Positions 27,544 to 36,912 of a DNA stretch of 43,378 bases are shown here, piece after piece. How positions within the stretch are numbered: the first letter of the stretch is position 1; every line of letters starts with the position of its first letter. A program made the translations under genes and the position numbers. The notes beneath the pieces were generated by a model that ran no database searches, was not told where the DNA came from, and saw only the letters and a program-made list of their open reading frames with translations. Origin of the DNA: Bacteroidetes bacterium QH_10_64_37 (lineage in GTDB: Bacteria; Bacteroidota; Rhodothermia; Rhodothermales; Salinibacteraceae); NCBI GenBank assembly GCA_003023105.1, contig PXSZ01000073.1, positions 1-43,378 on the forward strand, written 5' to 3'.

Positions 27544-28470
27544 ATGGAGACGTCTCGTTCGGACCTGAAGGACATGAGCGACACGGTGTGCGTAATCACC
27601 GGGGCCAACTCGGGGATTGGCAAGGCCGCGGCGACGGAACTGGCCCGCCTTGGCGCCCACGTGGTGATGGTGTGCAGGGACGAGGGGCGGGGACGGGACG
27701 CCCAGACTGAGATTCAAGCTGCAGCGGAGACGGCGCACCCCAGCCGCGAGGACGCCGTGGACCTGCACATCGCGGACCTGAGCGTGCAGGAGGAGGTCTA
27801 CCGCCTCGGCGAAACCCTTCGGACCGACTACGACCGGCTCGACGTGCTCGTGAACAATGCAGGCGTCTTTCTTGAGTCGCGTCAGGAGACGGTGGACGGC
27901 ATCGAGGCCACCTTTGCCGTCAACCACCTCGCCCCGTTTCTGCTCACCCACCTCGTCCTGCCCCGAATTCGAGAGACGGCCGGCCGCGCCGGAGAGGCCC
28001 GCATCATCACCGTCAGCTCGGAGGCGCACCGGGGCACAAGCATCGACTTCGACGACCTCAACGCCGAGACGGGCTACAATGCCCTCCACGCCTACGCGCA
28101 GTCGAAACTCGCCAACATCTTCTTTACCCACGAGCTTTCCCGCCGACTTCAAGATGAGGGGGTGCTGGTGAACGCCGTGCATCCCGGTGTGGTGAACACC
28201 AACATGTGGCGGGGCTCCGGCTGGATTTCCCGTATCGCCCGGCTCTTCTCCTGGCTCTACAAACGGCCCGAGGAGGGAGCGCGCAGCGTCGTCTACCTCG
28301 CGGCCTCCCCCGAGGTGAAGGGCGTGACGGGCCAGTACTTCAAAGAGACCGAAATTGTGAACCCCTCCCCCGAGGCCTACGACGAGAAGGCGGAGCGGCG
28401 TCTCTGGGAGGTGAGCCGGAAGATGACGGGCCTCGTTGAGGCCGATGAGGATGAGCAGCACGAGGGGTAA
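27544..28470 (+). CDS. Short-chain dehydrogenase/reductase, retinol-dehydrogenase-like
   Basis: A 308-residue NAD(P)-dependent oxidoreductase. ATG 27544 is taken as start; ATG 27574 also works. The cofactor motif TGANSGIG begins at residue 19, NNAG follows in the middle, and the catalytic pair Y184-x3-K188 is in YAQSK, preceded by the SSEAHRG serine segment. The fold and the HPGVVNT segment resemble the retinol dehydrogenase/WW-domain-oxidoreductase branch, but the bacterial substrate is unknown. It lies just after rpe and ends 12 bases before the convergent SCO gene. Confidence 0.9.
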   Translation: METSRSDLKDMSDTVCVITGANSGIGKAAATELARLGAHVVMVCRDEGRGRDAQTEIQAAAETAHPSREDAVDLHIADLSVQEEVYRLGETLRTDYDRLDVLVNNAGVFLESRQETVDGIEATFAVNHLAPFLLTHLVLPRIRETAGRAGEARIITVSSEAHRGTSIDFDDLNAETGYNALHAYAQSKLANIFFTHELSRRLQDEGVLVNAVHPGVVNTNMWRGSGWISRIARLFSWLYKRPEEGARSVVYLAASPEVKGVTGQYFKETEIVNPSPEAYDEKAERRLWEVSRKMTGLVEADEDEQHEG

Positions 28471-28482
28471 TCCCCGAGTCGC

Positions 28483-29394
28483 TCACGTGCGCTCGTCGAG
28501 CACCGCGTCGACGCCCTGCTCTGCCGCCGTGTCGAGCTGCTCCTTCTCGCGCCGCCAGAAGACGAACAGTGTGGCGCCTATGAGAAGAGCCACGAAGATG
28601 GACCCGTACCGCATGATCTTGAAGGCGCTGGCCGAGTAGGAATTCGAATCGGGGTTAAACTGCGCGCAGGCCAGGAAGGCCTTGTCCAAAACGTTTCCCA
28701 CTGTGCCGTTGGAGGCTTCCACGAGCGCAGTACGCAGGTTGCCCGGGGCGGGATCGAGCGTCGTAAAGTACCGGCTGATGGTCCCGTTGCCACTGAGGAA
28801 GATGATCGTCGCCGGATGGGCGAACTGCTGCGTCTTGTTCTTGAGGGGCTTGTAGTGAACCCCCACGGAGTCGGCCAGCGCCTGGATGGCATTCTGCTCG
28901 CCGGTGAGGAAGTGCCATCCGTCGAGGGTCGCCTCGGGGTTCTTCAGCGACGCGGCGTAGCGCTTCTGGGCCTTGCGCGCCATCTTGGGGCCCTCCTTGG
29001 GATTGATGTCGACGGTCAGAACCCTAAACTTCTCGCCGGCCGTCCACGACACGCCGCTCAGCGCATTTGCAAACTTGCGGAGCTGAATCCGGCACAGTTG
29101 CGGACACCGGTGGTAGTTCATGGTGAGCATCACCGGCGTCGATCCGTCAAAATATTGGCCGAGACGAACCGACTTGCCCTGCTCGTTCAGAAATGACAGG
29201 TCCTTCGGAATGGTCGCGCCGAGCTGCTGGTCGACCCCCACGTTTTCGAGCTGTTTCGGCGTGCGGTTGGCCCGCTGGGCGTGGGCCGTCGGAATGAAGG
29301 CTCCCGTCCAGAGGAGGACGAGGGCTGCAATCATTCCGAGTGTTGAGAGGCGATGGGGCCAGGAGACCGTACCGGAACTGCGCGTGTCACTCAT
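28483..29394 (-). CDS. SCO1/SenC family copper-binding protein with C-terminal membrane anchor
   Basis: A 303-residue protein from ATG at 29392-29394. An N-terminal hydrophobic segment (LGMIAALVLLWTGAFIPTAHA) acts as signal or anchor. The thioredoxin-like SCO domain has the copper ligands C97 and C101 (CPQLC) and H193 in QFAHPATI. A second transmembrane helix near the C-terminus (GSIFVALLIGATLFVFW) is extra compared with most SCO proteins. SCO proteins deliver copper to the CuA site of cytochrome oxidase or sense redox state; no oxidase genes are beside it here. A CsoR-type regulator is encoded 2 kb to the left. Confidence 0.9.
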   Translation of the reverse strand: MSDTRSSGTVSWPHRLSTLGMIAALVLLWTGAFIPTAHAQRANRTPKQLENVGVDQQLGATIPKDLSFLNEQGKSVRLGQYFDGSTPVMLTMNYHRCPQLCRIQLRKFANALSGVSWTAGEKFRVLTVDINPKEGPKMARKAQKRYAASLKNPEATLDGWHFLTGEQNAIQALADSVGVHYKPLKNKTQQFAHPATIIFLSGNGTISRYFTTLDPAPGNLRTALVEASNGTVGNVLDKAFLACAQFNPDSNSYSASAFKIMRYGSIFVALLIGATLFVFWRREKEQLDTAAEQGVDAVLDERT

Positions 29395-29616
29395 AGAGAC
29401 TCCGGATTGAGACAACAAATACGGCGTTGCGGTTGAACCCAGCACTGCCCCGAAAGTTTGGGAAAAAGCCCGTGAGCGAGTCGATTCACGCTTCTTCGGC
29501 CGCTTCCTCCGCGATCCCCGACCGGCCCGAAAGCCGGAGTGAGGCCCGGATCCTCAGTGGTGGGCACAAGTTGGCACGGCAGACCACTCGCTTTCACGTC
29601 AATCCACTTCCTTTAC

Positions 29617-30552
29617 ATGACCATTCTCGTGACCGGCGGCGCCGGATTTATCGGCTCCCACGTCGCCGACACGCTTCTCGACGAGGGCCACGAGGTGCAC
29701 GTTCTGGACGACCTCTCCACGGGCCGTCGCTGGAAGGTGCCCGAGGCTGCGCCGCTCTTCGAGCATGACATCCGCTCCGACGGGGCCGCTGCTCTCCTGG
29801 CCGAGCACCAGTACGATTGCCTCGTCCACCACGCCGCGCAGATGAACGTGCGAAAATCGGTGGAGGACCCGAGCTTCGACGCCGACGTCAACATTCGGGG
29901 CCTCCTCAATCTGATGGAGACGGGACTCGACCACGGCCTGCAGAAGGTGATTTTTGCCTCCACCGGCGGGGCCATCTACGGAGAGCCCGAGTACACGCCC
30001 CAGGACGAGGACCACCCGCTCCGGCCCCTCTCGCCGTACGGCGTCGCCAAGCTGGCCTCCGAAAAGTACCTCCACTACTACCAGACGCAGTACGACCTCG
30101 ACGCGGTCTCGCTGCGCTACGCCAACATCTACGGGCCCCGGCAAAACCCGCACGGGGAGGCCGGCGTCGTGGCCATCTTTACGAAAGAGATGCTCGGCGG
30201 CGGACAGCCGGTCATCAACGGCCCCGGCGAGCAGACCCGCGACTACGTGTACGTCGGCGACGTGGTGCGGGCCAACCTCGCGGCGCTGGCATACGACGGT
30301 AGCGGCGTGTTCAACGTGGGCACCGGTCGGGAAACGAGCGTTAACGAGCTGTTTCGGCTGCTCCGCGCGGAGACGGGGGCCGACGTGGAGGAGACCCACG
30401 GGCCGGCCAAGCCGGGCGAGCAGCAGCGCAGCGTGCTCGGGTACGAGAACGCGGAAAGAGACCTCGGCTGGACCCCGCAGGTGCCCATCGAGGACGGCCT
30501 GGCCCGCACGGTCGACTGGTTCCGCACCCGGCACGAGCTCGAAGCATCCTGA
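29617..30552 (+). CDS. NAD-dependent nucleotide-sugar epimerase, GalE-like
   Basis: A 311-residue SDR-type epimerase/dehydratase from ATG 29617; the frame is open to 29539 but the Rossmann start sits at MTILVTGGAGFIGSH. The NAD motif is at residues 6-13, the active-site serine/threonine segment in FASTGGAIYG, and Y141-x3-K145 in YGVAK. Later segments RYANIYGPRQNP and TRDYVYVGDVVRA are typical of UDP-glucose 4-epimerases and close relatives. It probably makes precursors for surface polysaccharide. The Wzi-type gene next to it, in the opposite direction, fits that idea. Confidence 0.9.
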   Translation: MTILVTGGAGFIGSHVADTLLDEGHEVHVLDDLSTGRRWKVPEAAPLFEHDIRSDGAAALLAEHQYDCLVHHAAQMNVRKSVEDPSFDADVNIRGLLNLMETGLDHGLQKVIFASTGGAIYGEPEYTPQDEDHPLRPLSPYGVAKLASEKYLHYYQTQYDLDAVSLRYANIYGPRQNPHGEAGVVAIFTKEMLGGGQPVINGPGEQTRDYVYVGDVVRANLAALAYDGSGVFNVGTGRETSVNELFRLLRAETGADVEETHGPAKPGEQQRSVLGYENAERDLGWTPQVPIEDGLARTVDWFRTRHELEAS

Positions 30553-30598
30553 GCGGCCAAACACAAGCCCCGCCAGGAACAGGGCGATCTATCCCCGC

Positions 30599-32107
30599 TC
30601 AGCGCCCTCCGGGGCTCCGCCACGTGAGGTCGAACGAGAGCCCCACCCGGTCGTCGTAGAATTCGCCCGTGTCGAGCGCGGCGGCGGTGCGGAACCAGAG
30701 GTTGTATCGCTCCGAGAGCGACCCGCTCACCCCGATCCGGAACGACCACTGGTCCCGGCGGTCCCTGCGCCGGTTGGTTCGAGTCGTGCAGGCAGGGGAT
30801 CCGCAGACGCTTTTGGCCCCGTAATTTCGGCTGTAGGTGCCCAGCGCCCGGTAGGAGAGCCCTGCTCCGAGATGGCCCTCCACACCGAAGTGGTGGGCGA
30901 CGACGATGTTGTTGCCGATGCTCGGAAGATCATCCGAGAGGCCCGGCGTCCTGGACGCGGGCGTAAGGAGCGGAATGCCCAGCGTGCGGCCCTGATACGT
31001 CCAGCCGCCCCGGTAGCGGAAGTGGTTGTAGTACGAGTCGGCCCCACGCTCTTGTCCTGCGCTGAACATGGCGTTGTGGCGCGTCATCCGGAGGTGCTCC
31101 CACAGCACGCTGCTTACGAGAGCTGAGTCGTCCCACTGGAGGCCGACGCCCCAGAGCCCGTCCCACACGTTGCGGAACCGGAAGCTGGCGATGTCCTCGT
31201 GGTAGAACTGCCGGTACACCAGAGCCTCTGCCCCGCCGAGGTCCACGTCGACGCTAAAGTCGTACGTCGCGATGTGATTGGCCTCGCGCTGCGGCCGCAC
31301 AGAGTCGCGCTCGCTTCTGCTCAGGACCCCCAGACCGAAGGCAACATCGGCCCATCGCCGGAGCGAAACGACCTGCGGCGGGCTCGTGCCTCCCCACACT
31401 GCGTGGTGGGTAATGCCTGCGTGGGCGGTGATGGGAACGTCGGGCGGGAGGATGCGGACGTACAGGTATTTTTCGTGGAGGAGCGCATCCCGAACAACCC
31501 GGTCATGTTCGAGCCAGCCGTGGGCCAGGTAGCCCTTGAGGGCTAGCCCCTTGCCTGTGCCGGGGACCGGCACGTAGCCGTCGGACGAGAGGTTGATCTT
31601 GGGCGGCGGCGAGGCGTTTTTGCTCCAGGTGACGCTGCCGAGGGAGAGGCTGGTGTCCACCCGCCCAATCATCTGCTCCCGGCGGCCCGCCGTAAGCTGG
31701 AGCCGCCAGTACCGGAGCCGTCCGTACAGCTCGTGGAACGTAACGGTGGCGTGATGGGACGCACGTCCGAGGACCTCAGCCCCGAAGGCGTAGTCGAGCC
31801 CCGACTTTTCCGAGAAGGGACGGTGGGCGCTGAGCAGGAGGCCGGCATTGGCGGACGTCGGATCGATTGTGCCGTACTGGTTGGCCCTCAGCCAGAACGG
31901 AAGCGCCTCCCCGCTCCCGGCCACTCCGAACAGCGTGACGGCGGTCCGAAGGGAGTCGAGCGGATCCTGCGCCGAGGCGTTTTGGGGAGCTCCCGCCGCG
32001 AGTCCCCAGAGAAGACCGACGCCAAGTACCACGAGCGCCGGGCGGACAGCCTCCCATCGCCGTCGTATGCAAGAGCAGTTTTCGGAGGAGCGAGGGGGGA
32101 GCGGCAT
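30599..32107 (-). CDS. Wzi-type capsule assembly outer-membrane protein
   Basis: A 502-residue protein from ATG at 32105-32107 (ATG 32122 is an alternative). The N-terminal segment ALVVLGVGLLWGLAAGAPQ then NASAQ is a signal peptide. The mature protein shows the Wzi-like start with PFWLRANQYGTIDPTSANAG. It also has GRLRYWRLQLTAGRREQMIG and numerous amphipathic strands ending in VGLSFDLTWRSPGG. Wzi is an outer-membrane barrel that anchors capsular polysaccharide at the surface. A small cysteine pair sits in the loop SVCGSPACTT. Family call by motif and style. Confidence 0.78.
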   Translation of the reverse strand: MPLPPRSSENCSCIRRRWEAVRPALVVLGVGLLWGLAAGAPQNASAQDPLDSLRTAVTLFGVAGSGEALPFWLRANQYGTIDPTSANAGLLLSAHRPFSEKSGLDYAFGAEVLGRASHHATVTFHELYGRLRYWRLQLTAGRREQMIGRVDTSLSLGSVTWSKNASPPPKINLSSDGYVPVPGTGKGLALKGYLAHGWLEHDRVVRDALLHEKYLYVRILPPDVPITAHAGITHHAVWGGTSPPQVVSLRRWADVAFGLGVLSRSERDSVRPQREANHIATYDFSVDVDLGGAEALVYRQFYHEDIASFRFRNVWDGLWGVGLQWDDSALVSSVLWEHLRMTRHNAMFSAGQERGADSYYNHFRYRGGWTYQGRTLGIPLLTPASRTPGLSDDLPSIGNNIVVAHHFGVEGHLGAGLSYRALGTYSRNYGAKSVCGSPACTTRTNRRRDRRDQWSFRIGVSGSLSERYNLWFRTAAALDTGEFYDDRVGLSFDLTWRSPGGR

Positions 32108-32281
32108 CGGGCAAAGAAACATGCGGGCGTGACAACAGCGCACGATGAAGAAACGAGGACGCCCGGGGACGTGCAAACGGCAACATTGATCTCCACATCG
32201 CCGGGCCTTATTATTTCTATACATTTGGGATCGAACGAACGTCTCGTCGTCTGAGTTCTTTCTCAGCTCGCCCACCAGCGC

Positions 32282-32917
32282 ATGCCGACGCCCTCCTCCG
32301 AACTTCGGGCTGTCATCGATCGTCTTCCGTTTTCGGTCGACGACACCGACGCCGCGAACGACGCCTTTCGGCGGTGGATGGGGAAGGACGACCCGAAAGC
32401 CGAGCGCCTCGTGGACCTGTGGACGTACTGCTACGTCTGCCGGTACTTTCTGTCCAAGTCAGCGCAGGGCACCTTCAACAATCCCTCCGACGCCGACGAA
32501 CTCACCACGACGGCTTACCGCAAGGTCCAGAACAACCGCGAGGACGTTCGGAATCCGGACCGCTACGCCAGCTGGGTGAGTGTGGTCTGCAAAAACACGT
32601 TGCTCAACTACACCCGTCGCAATCAATTCTCCGAACCGATCGAGGCGGACGAAGGCCCTACGCTCACGGCAGATCATGAGCATCCCGTGGCGGACATCGG
32701 ATTTGTGCGCGAGGCATTCGTGGAGGCCATCGAACAGCTCCCCAACTATCTGCGGGAGCCGGCGCGGCTTTACTTCCTTGAGGATCGGGGGTTCGAGGAG
32801 ATTAGCGAGGCCGTGGGCAAGCCCGTGGCGACCGTGCGGACGTACAAACACAAGGCGATGAAGCACCTGCGTACCGACGATCGCCTCCGGGAATACGTGG
32901 ATCAGCCGGTCTTGTAG
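32282..32917 (+). CDS. ECF-type RNA polymerase sigma factor
   Basis: A 211-residue protein from ATG 32282. Region 2 is visible around DADELTTTAYRKVQNN and RYASWVSVVCKNTLLNYTRR, which bind the polymerase core and the -10 element. Region 4 is LPNYLREPARLYFLEDRGFE, then an HTH EEISEAVGKPVATVRTYKHK that reads the -35. The region 1-type domain is absent, as in extracytoplasmic-function sigma factors. No anti-sigma gene lies immediately beside it; the membrane protein encoded at 38660-39664 is built like one but is 6 kb away. Target genes are unknown. Confidence 0.88.
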   Translation: MPTPSSELRAVIDRLPFSVDDTDAANDAFRRWMGKDDPKAERLVDLWTYCYVCRYFLSKSAQGTFNNPSDADELTTTAYRKVQNNREDVRNPDRYASWVSVVCKNTLLNYTRRNQFSEPIEADEGPTLTADHEHPVADIGFVREAFVEAIEQLPNYLREPARLYFLEDRGFEEISEAVGKPVATVRTYKHKAMKHLRTDDRLREYVDQPVL

Positions 32918-33320
32918 GAAAGGGATTTTAGCTTTTCGTTCAGAACGTTATGCGCGTAGGGTCGATGTGGCTCCCCTAAGAACCTGTTCAGCGAGACGTC
33001 TGCGGCCCCCCGGAGAGTACTCGGTCGCACCCCGGGAGTATTCGGGCGCTTCGCTTCCAGCACTGCGCTCCCAGCGCTGCGACTTCGTGGATCTCGTGCA
33101 TCCAGGAACCTGACACGCTTGACATTTACACAGCACCTGTCGGAGAAGAGCACGTAGGTCGCAACTTGAGCAAAGTGCTCCACTCTCGGCGGAAGGGTGG
33201 ACAAAACATCGCGGCCCCTCCCCAATTCAAAGCGGGGAGATCCTCCGTCCCGCACCGATCGGGACGACCGTTCATCGCCATTCGCTATTCCAACGCTATT
33301 CCAAAACGCCCTCCTACAAC
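32918..33320. other. Intergenic with one copy of a 22-base repeat
   Basis: No gene is supported in about 400 bases. It holds one copy of the repeat AGCACGTAGGTCG(C/A)AACTTGAG (33149-33170) whose second copy is at 38607-38628. On the minus strand a stretch near 32930-33000 reads as peptide-like (NRFLGEPHRPYAHNVLNEKL) but I could not identify it; it might be an insertion-sequence remnant. Confidence 0.35.
33149..33170. repeat. 22-base intergenic repeat, copy 1
   Basis: AGCACGTAGGTCG followed by CAACTTGAG. It matches 38607-38628 at 21 of 22 positions. Both copies are outside genes. Confidence 0.7.
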
Positions 33321-33587
33321 ATGGAAGAACTAGAAGGCCCCGGCCCGGAATTCGCCGCGGCCACCTCGATCGCACAGCTCGTTCCCCTCCTCTTGAACGC
33401 GGCGGAAGATGTCAAGAAACTGAGCGAGGAGCCCGAACACGTTGCCGTGGCCGAGGAGACGGTCCGCGCGTTCCTGGAGAGCCAGGACCCCGACCTCAAC
33501 CGAACGGTGGCCACGGTGACCCGCGTGGAGGACGGCGTGAAGATCGAGTACGAGGACCGCACCGTTACCATCACGTACGGCGAGTAG
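33321..33587 (+). CDS. Small hypothetical acidic protein
   Basis: An 88-residue protein from ATG 33321. It is acidic, with a predicted helical N-terminal half (AQLVPLLLNAAEDVKKLSEE) and a C-terminal beta-hairpin-like half (VATVTRVEDGVKIEYEDRTV). There is no signal peptide or membrane segment and no family I recognise. Codon use looks like the neighbouring genes, which supports it being real. The creatininase-family gene follows after 200 bases. Confidence 0.55.
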   Translation: MEELEGPGPEFAAATSIAQLVPLLLNAAEDVKKLSEEPEHVAVAEETVRAFLESQDPDLNRTVATVTRVEDGVKIEYEDRTVTITYGE

Positions 33588-33787
33588 CGACGCGTCGTCT
33601 GGGCGGAGACGGGCGGACCGAGGACGCTCAGTCCGACGCTCAAAAGAAGCCCGAGAAGAAGGGGGCGAGTGCGCGGCAGGAGGAAAGGGGAGCAGGGAAA
33701 CGGGCAATCAGTGCTACGGGGAGAGACAGGGACGTGCTCGAACCGGTTGCCTCTACGTCCACATTTTCTCATCAACTCCCGTCTGCC

Positions 33788-34567
33788 ATGCCCCAGCGCC
33801 CCTACGTCCTCGCCGAAACCACCTGGAAGACCGTCCGCGACACGGACTATGAGGTGGCGGTTCTGCCCTGGGGATCGACGGAGGCGCACAACTACCATCT
33901 CCCCTACGCCACCGATACGCTGCAATGCGACTACATCGCGGCCGAGTCGGCCCGCCGGGCGTGGGAGACCGGCACCCGGAGCCTCGTGCTGCCAACGGTC
34001 CCATTCGGGGTGAACACGGGGCACCTCGACCTCACGGGCACCATCAACATGCACGCGAGCACGCAGGCCGCCGTCCTGCACGATGTCGTCTCGTCGCTGA
34101 CGCGGCAGGGGCTCCACAAAATCGTGGTGCTAAACGGACATGGAGGCAACGACTTTGCCCCGCTCATCCGGGAGGTGCAGAACGACGTCGACGACGCGTT
34201 TCTCTGCGCGGCCCGATGGTTCGAGATCGGGAACCAGTCGGAATACTTCACCGAGCCGGGGGACCACGCAGGGGAAATGGAAACGAGCGTGATGCTCCAC
34301 GTGGCCCCCGATCTCGTGCAGTCGCTCGCAGAGGCAGGGGAGGGGCGGGCCCGCACCTTTCGGATCGAGGCGCTGCGCGAGGACTGGGCCTGGGCCGAGC
34401 GGGAGTGGCCCCGCGTGACCGACGACACCGGGGTCGGAAATCCGGCCGACGCCGGCGCCGCGAAGGGCAAGGCGTACCTGGATCGGGTGACGACGGCCAT
34501 TGCCGCTCTGCTCCGCGACCTGGCCGCCGCCGACCGGGAGGACCTCTACACCGCCCTCGACGACTGA
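33788..34567 (+). CDS. Creatininase-family amidohydrolase
   Basis: A 259-residue protein from ATG 33788; the frame is open further left but the family starts with the LPWGS segment. Metal ligands of the creatininase fold are visible: E32 and the histidines and aspartate in GSTEAHNYHLPYATD, then NGHGGND, and DHAGEMETS. In this family the usual motif is GSxEQHGxHLP; here it is GSTEAHNYHLP, a small variation. Family members hydrolyse creatinine, formamides in mycofactocin or riboflavin-related pathways. The substrate here is unknown. It converges with the GvpU-like gene four bases away. Confidence 0.87.
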   Translation: MPQRPYVLAETTWKTVRDTDYEVAVLPWGSTEAHNYHLPYATDTLQCDYIAAESARRAWETGTRSLVLPTVPFGVNTGHLDLTGTINMHASTQAAVLHDVVSSLTRQGLHKIVVLNGHGGNDFAPLIREVQNDVDDAFLCAARWFEIGNQSEYFTEPGDHAGEMETSVMLHVAPDLVQSLAEAGEGRARTFRIEALREDWAWAEREWPRVTDDTGVGNPADAGAAKGKAYLDRVTTAIAALLRDLAAADREDLYTALDD

Positions 34568-34570
34568 GTC

Positions 34571-34966
34571 CTACCCTTCCTGCGTCTCCACAGTCCCAAT
34601 CGTGTAGCCCTCGATCTCGCTCGCGCGGAACCGGAAGACCGAACCTCCGAGGTGAATCGCCTCGGCCCCCGTCATCACCTCCTGCACGGACACGTGGACG
34701 AATGTCCCGTCGTCGGACGCGCCCACTTCATCGAGCATGGCGGAGATCAGGTCCCCCATTGCCTGCACGGCGTCGTCTTCTCCCGACGACTGTCGGGACT
34801 GTTCCTGGGCCATCTCCACCATGCGGGCCGTATCGGCTTCGAAGGTGTCCCGCCCCACGATGTGCCCCGTCACCATGTTGCCGCTCACCACCAGGGTGAC
34901 CGGACAGGCGGCCTGTTCTTCGTTCGCCGTTCTGCTCAGTGCTTCGATGCCTGGATCGCTGCTCAT
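34571..34966 (-). CDS. Small protein resembling gas-vesicle accessory GvpU
   Basis: A 131-residue protein read from ATG at 34964-34966; the frame is open 57 bases further upstream. The pattern resembles GvpU: an early CPVTLVVSGNMVTGHIVGRD strand pair, a central charged helix, then FVHVSVQEVMTGAEAI and the closing FRFRASEIEGYTIG. No other gas-vesicle gene is in the window, so a gas-vesicle role is not supported by context, and the resemblance is by eye. A palindrome TCCCGACGAC-TGTCGGGA (34781-34798) lies inside the gene. Confidence 0.5.
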   Translation of the reverse strand: MSSDPGIEALSRTANEEQAACPVTLVVSGNMVTGHIVGRDTFEADTARMVEMAQEQSRQSSGEDDAVQAMGDLISAMLDEVGASDDGTFVHVSVQEVMTGAEAIHLGGSVFRFRASEIEGYTIGTVETQEG

Positions 34967-35319
34967 CAAATTGTCGCGTGGGTTCTTGAAAAATTCGGGC
35001 GTGCGGCGACTGCCATTGGGCAACCGCGTAGCGTACCTCCCAACCTACGACGAAACCGGGGACGGCGGCAACCGCTCGCAGACAATCTCACGTTGAATAT
35101 TTTCCGTCCGTCGAGGGGCCGTTCGGGCGCGTCGGTCGATCAGTTTTGCTTCTTGACGTTGCCGCAAGCAGTGATTATCGTTCGTATTCCCGCAGTTGAT
35201 CGGGGGGCGGACGGGACGGTCAACGGCGTCCTACGACTCCACTGAGTCGCTCTCCGAGGCAGGGTTTTGACGCTCCCCCGGCGAGCCCCTCCTGCTCGCG
35301 AGACAGGTCCTGGTTTGCG
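34967..35319. other. Upstream region of dnaA
   Basis: No gene is supported. No TTATCCACA-type DnaA box was found here. There is a perfect hairpin CGACTC/GAGTCG (35234-35239, 35244-35249) 70 bases before the dnaA start, and an AT-rich patch near 35090-35105. Confidence 0.45.
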
Positions 35320-36912
35320 ATGGATTCATCCGCCGAACGCGCCTGGAACGAGTGTCTCGACATCATTCGGGACAACGTCAGCCGACAGAGCTTCAAGACC
35401 TGGTTTGAGCCGCTGGAGGCCCAGTCGCTGAAGGAGGAGGACGACCTGCGCAAGCTCACGATTCAGCTCCCGAGCCGCTTCTACTACGAGTGGCTCGAAG
35501 AGCACTACTTCTCGCTGCTCCGGAAAACGGTGACGCGCGTGCTCGGGCCCAAGGGGCGGCTCTTCTACGACGTGGTCATCGAGCAGGACGACCCGGACGA
35601 TCCGGACCAGGGCGCCTCGATGGAGCTCCCCGCCCGCCCCTCCGCCGAGGAGCCGTCCCCGGACGCGTCCGACCGCCAACCCGAATCGCCGTCTGACTCG
35701 TCAGAGCCGTCCCCGTCGCCCCCGGGCTCGGGCTCCTCCTCGCCCGAGGACCCGCCCGCCGAAGAAGAGTCCGTCCCCGGCGGGGATCGGCCCGCACCCG
35801 CATCCCGAAGCCCTTCGGGAGAGGACGAGCCACCGGTGCAGAATCCCTTCGCCATCCCGGGCCTCAAGGACACCGAGGTCGACAGCCAGCTCAACGACAG
35901 CTACACCTTCGAGCGCTTCATCAAGGGCGACTGCAATCGCCTGGCGCGCAGCGCGGCCCGGTCCATCGCCCGGGAGCCGGGGGGGGCGAATTTCAATCCG
36001 TTCCTCGTGTACGGCGGCGTGGGGCTCGGGAAGACCCACCTCATTCAGGCCATCGGCAATCACGTCACGGCCCATTGGGCCTCCCAAACTGTCCTCTACG
36101 TCTCCAGCGAGCGCTTTACCACCGAGTTTGTGCAGTCGATTCAGGAGAACCGGATCGGCGAGTTCTCGATGTTCTACCGGCAGGTCGACCTGCTCATCGT
36201 CGACGACGTGCAGTTTTTCAGCGGCAAGGAGAAGACCCAGGAGGAGTTCTTCCACATTTTCAACGCACTGCGCCAGGCGGGTAGCCAAATCGTGCTCTCG
36301 GCGGATCGGCCGCCGCGCGCCATCGACGGCATCGAGAAGCGCTTGCTCTCCCGCTTTCAGTGGGGCCTCTCCGCCGACCTCAAGCCACCCGGCCTGGACA
36401 CCCGAATTGCCATCCTCGAACGCAAGGCCGAGGATGAGGGCATTGAGCTCCAGGACGACGTGATCGAGTTTATTGCCCAGAGCATCGAAAGCAACATCCG
36501 CGAGCTCGAAGGAGCGTTGATTCGGCTCCTCGCCTACGCCACCCTCCACCAGCGCGACATTGACCTCACCCTCACCAAGGAAGTCCTGCGCGACCTCGTC
36601 CGGGAGCAGGAGGCGTCCCTCACGGTCGAAGACATCCAGCGCATCGTGTGCGAGCATCTCGACATCTCCGACGACCAGATCCGCGGCAAGACCCGGCAGC
36701 GCGCGGTCGTGCGCGCCCGGCAGATTGCGATGTACTTCGCCAAGCAGCACACGGAGCACTCCCTGAAGGACATCGGACTCCACTTTGGGGGGCGCGACCA
36801 TTCCACCGTGATCCATGCCAACAACGCGGTGGACGACCGGATGGAAGACGACGATCAGTTCCGGGACACGGTGGAAGAGATCGGCCGGAAGCTCGACCGC
36901 TACGGGCGGTAG
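35320..36912 (+). CDS. dnaA: Chromosomal replication initiator DnaA
   Basis: A 530-residue protein from ATG 35320. Domain I (1-85) is standard. Domain II (about 88-190) is an unusually long linker, Ser/Pro/Glu/Asp-rich, typical of halophiles. Domain III is the AAA+ ATPase with Walker A GGVGLGKTHL (lysine 238), Walker B VDDVQF (D295-D296) and the arginine finger segment EKRLLSRFQWG. Domain IV carries the signature HFGGRDHSTVIHA that binds DnaA boxes. It opens duplex DNA at oriC. dnaN follows after 423 bases. A cluster of DnaA boxes lies some 5.2 kb downstream, at about 42.2-42.4 kb. Confidence 0.97.
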   Translation: MDSSAERAWNECLDIIRDNVSRQSFKTWFEPLEAQSLKEEDDLRKLTIQLPSRFYYEWLEEHYFSLLRKTVTRVLGPKGRLFYDVVIEQDDPDDPDQGASMELPARPSAEEPSPDASDRQPESPSDSSEPSPSPPGSGSSSPEDPPAEEESVPGGDRPAPASRSPSGEDEPPVQNPFAIPGLKDTEVDSQLNDSYTFERFIKGDCNRLARSAARSIAREPGGANFNPFLVYGGVGLGKTHLIQAIGNHVTAHWASQTVLYVSSERFTTEFVQSIQENRIGEFSMFYRQVDLLIVDDVQFFSGKEKTQEEFFHIFNALRQAGSQIVLSADRPPRAIDGIEKRLLSRFQWGLSADLKPPGLDTRIAILERKAEDEGIELQDDVIEFIAQSIESNIRELEGALIRLLAYATLHQRDIDLTLTKEVLRDLVREQEASLTVEDIQRIVCEHLDISDDQIRGKTRQRAVVRARQIAMYFAKQHTEHSLKDIGLHFGGRDHSTVIHANNAVDDRMEDDDQFRDTVEEIGRKLDRYGR

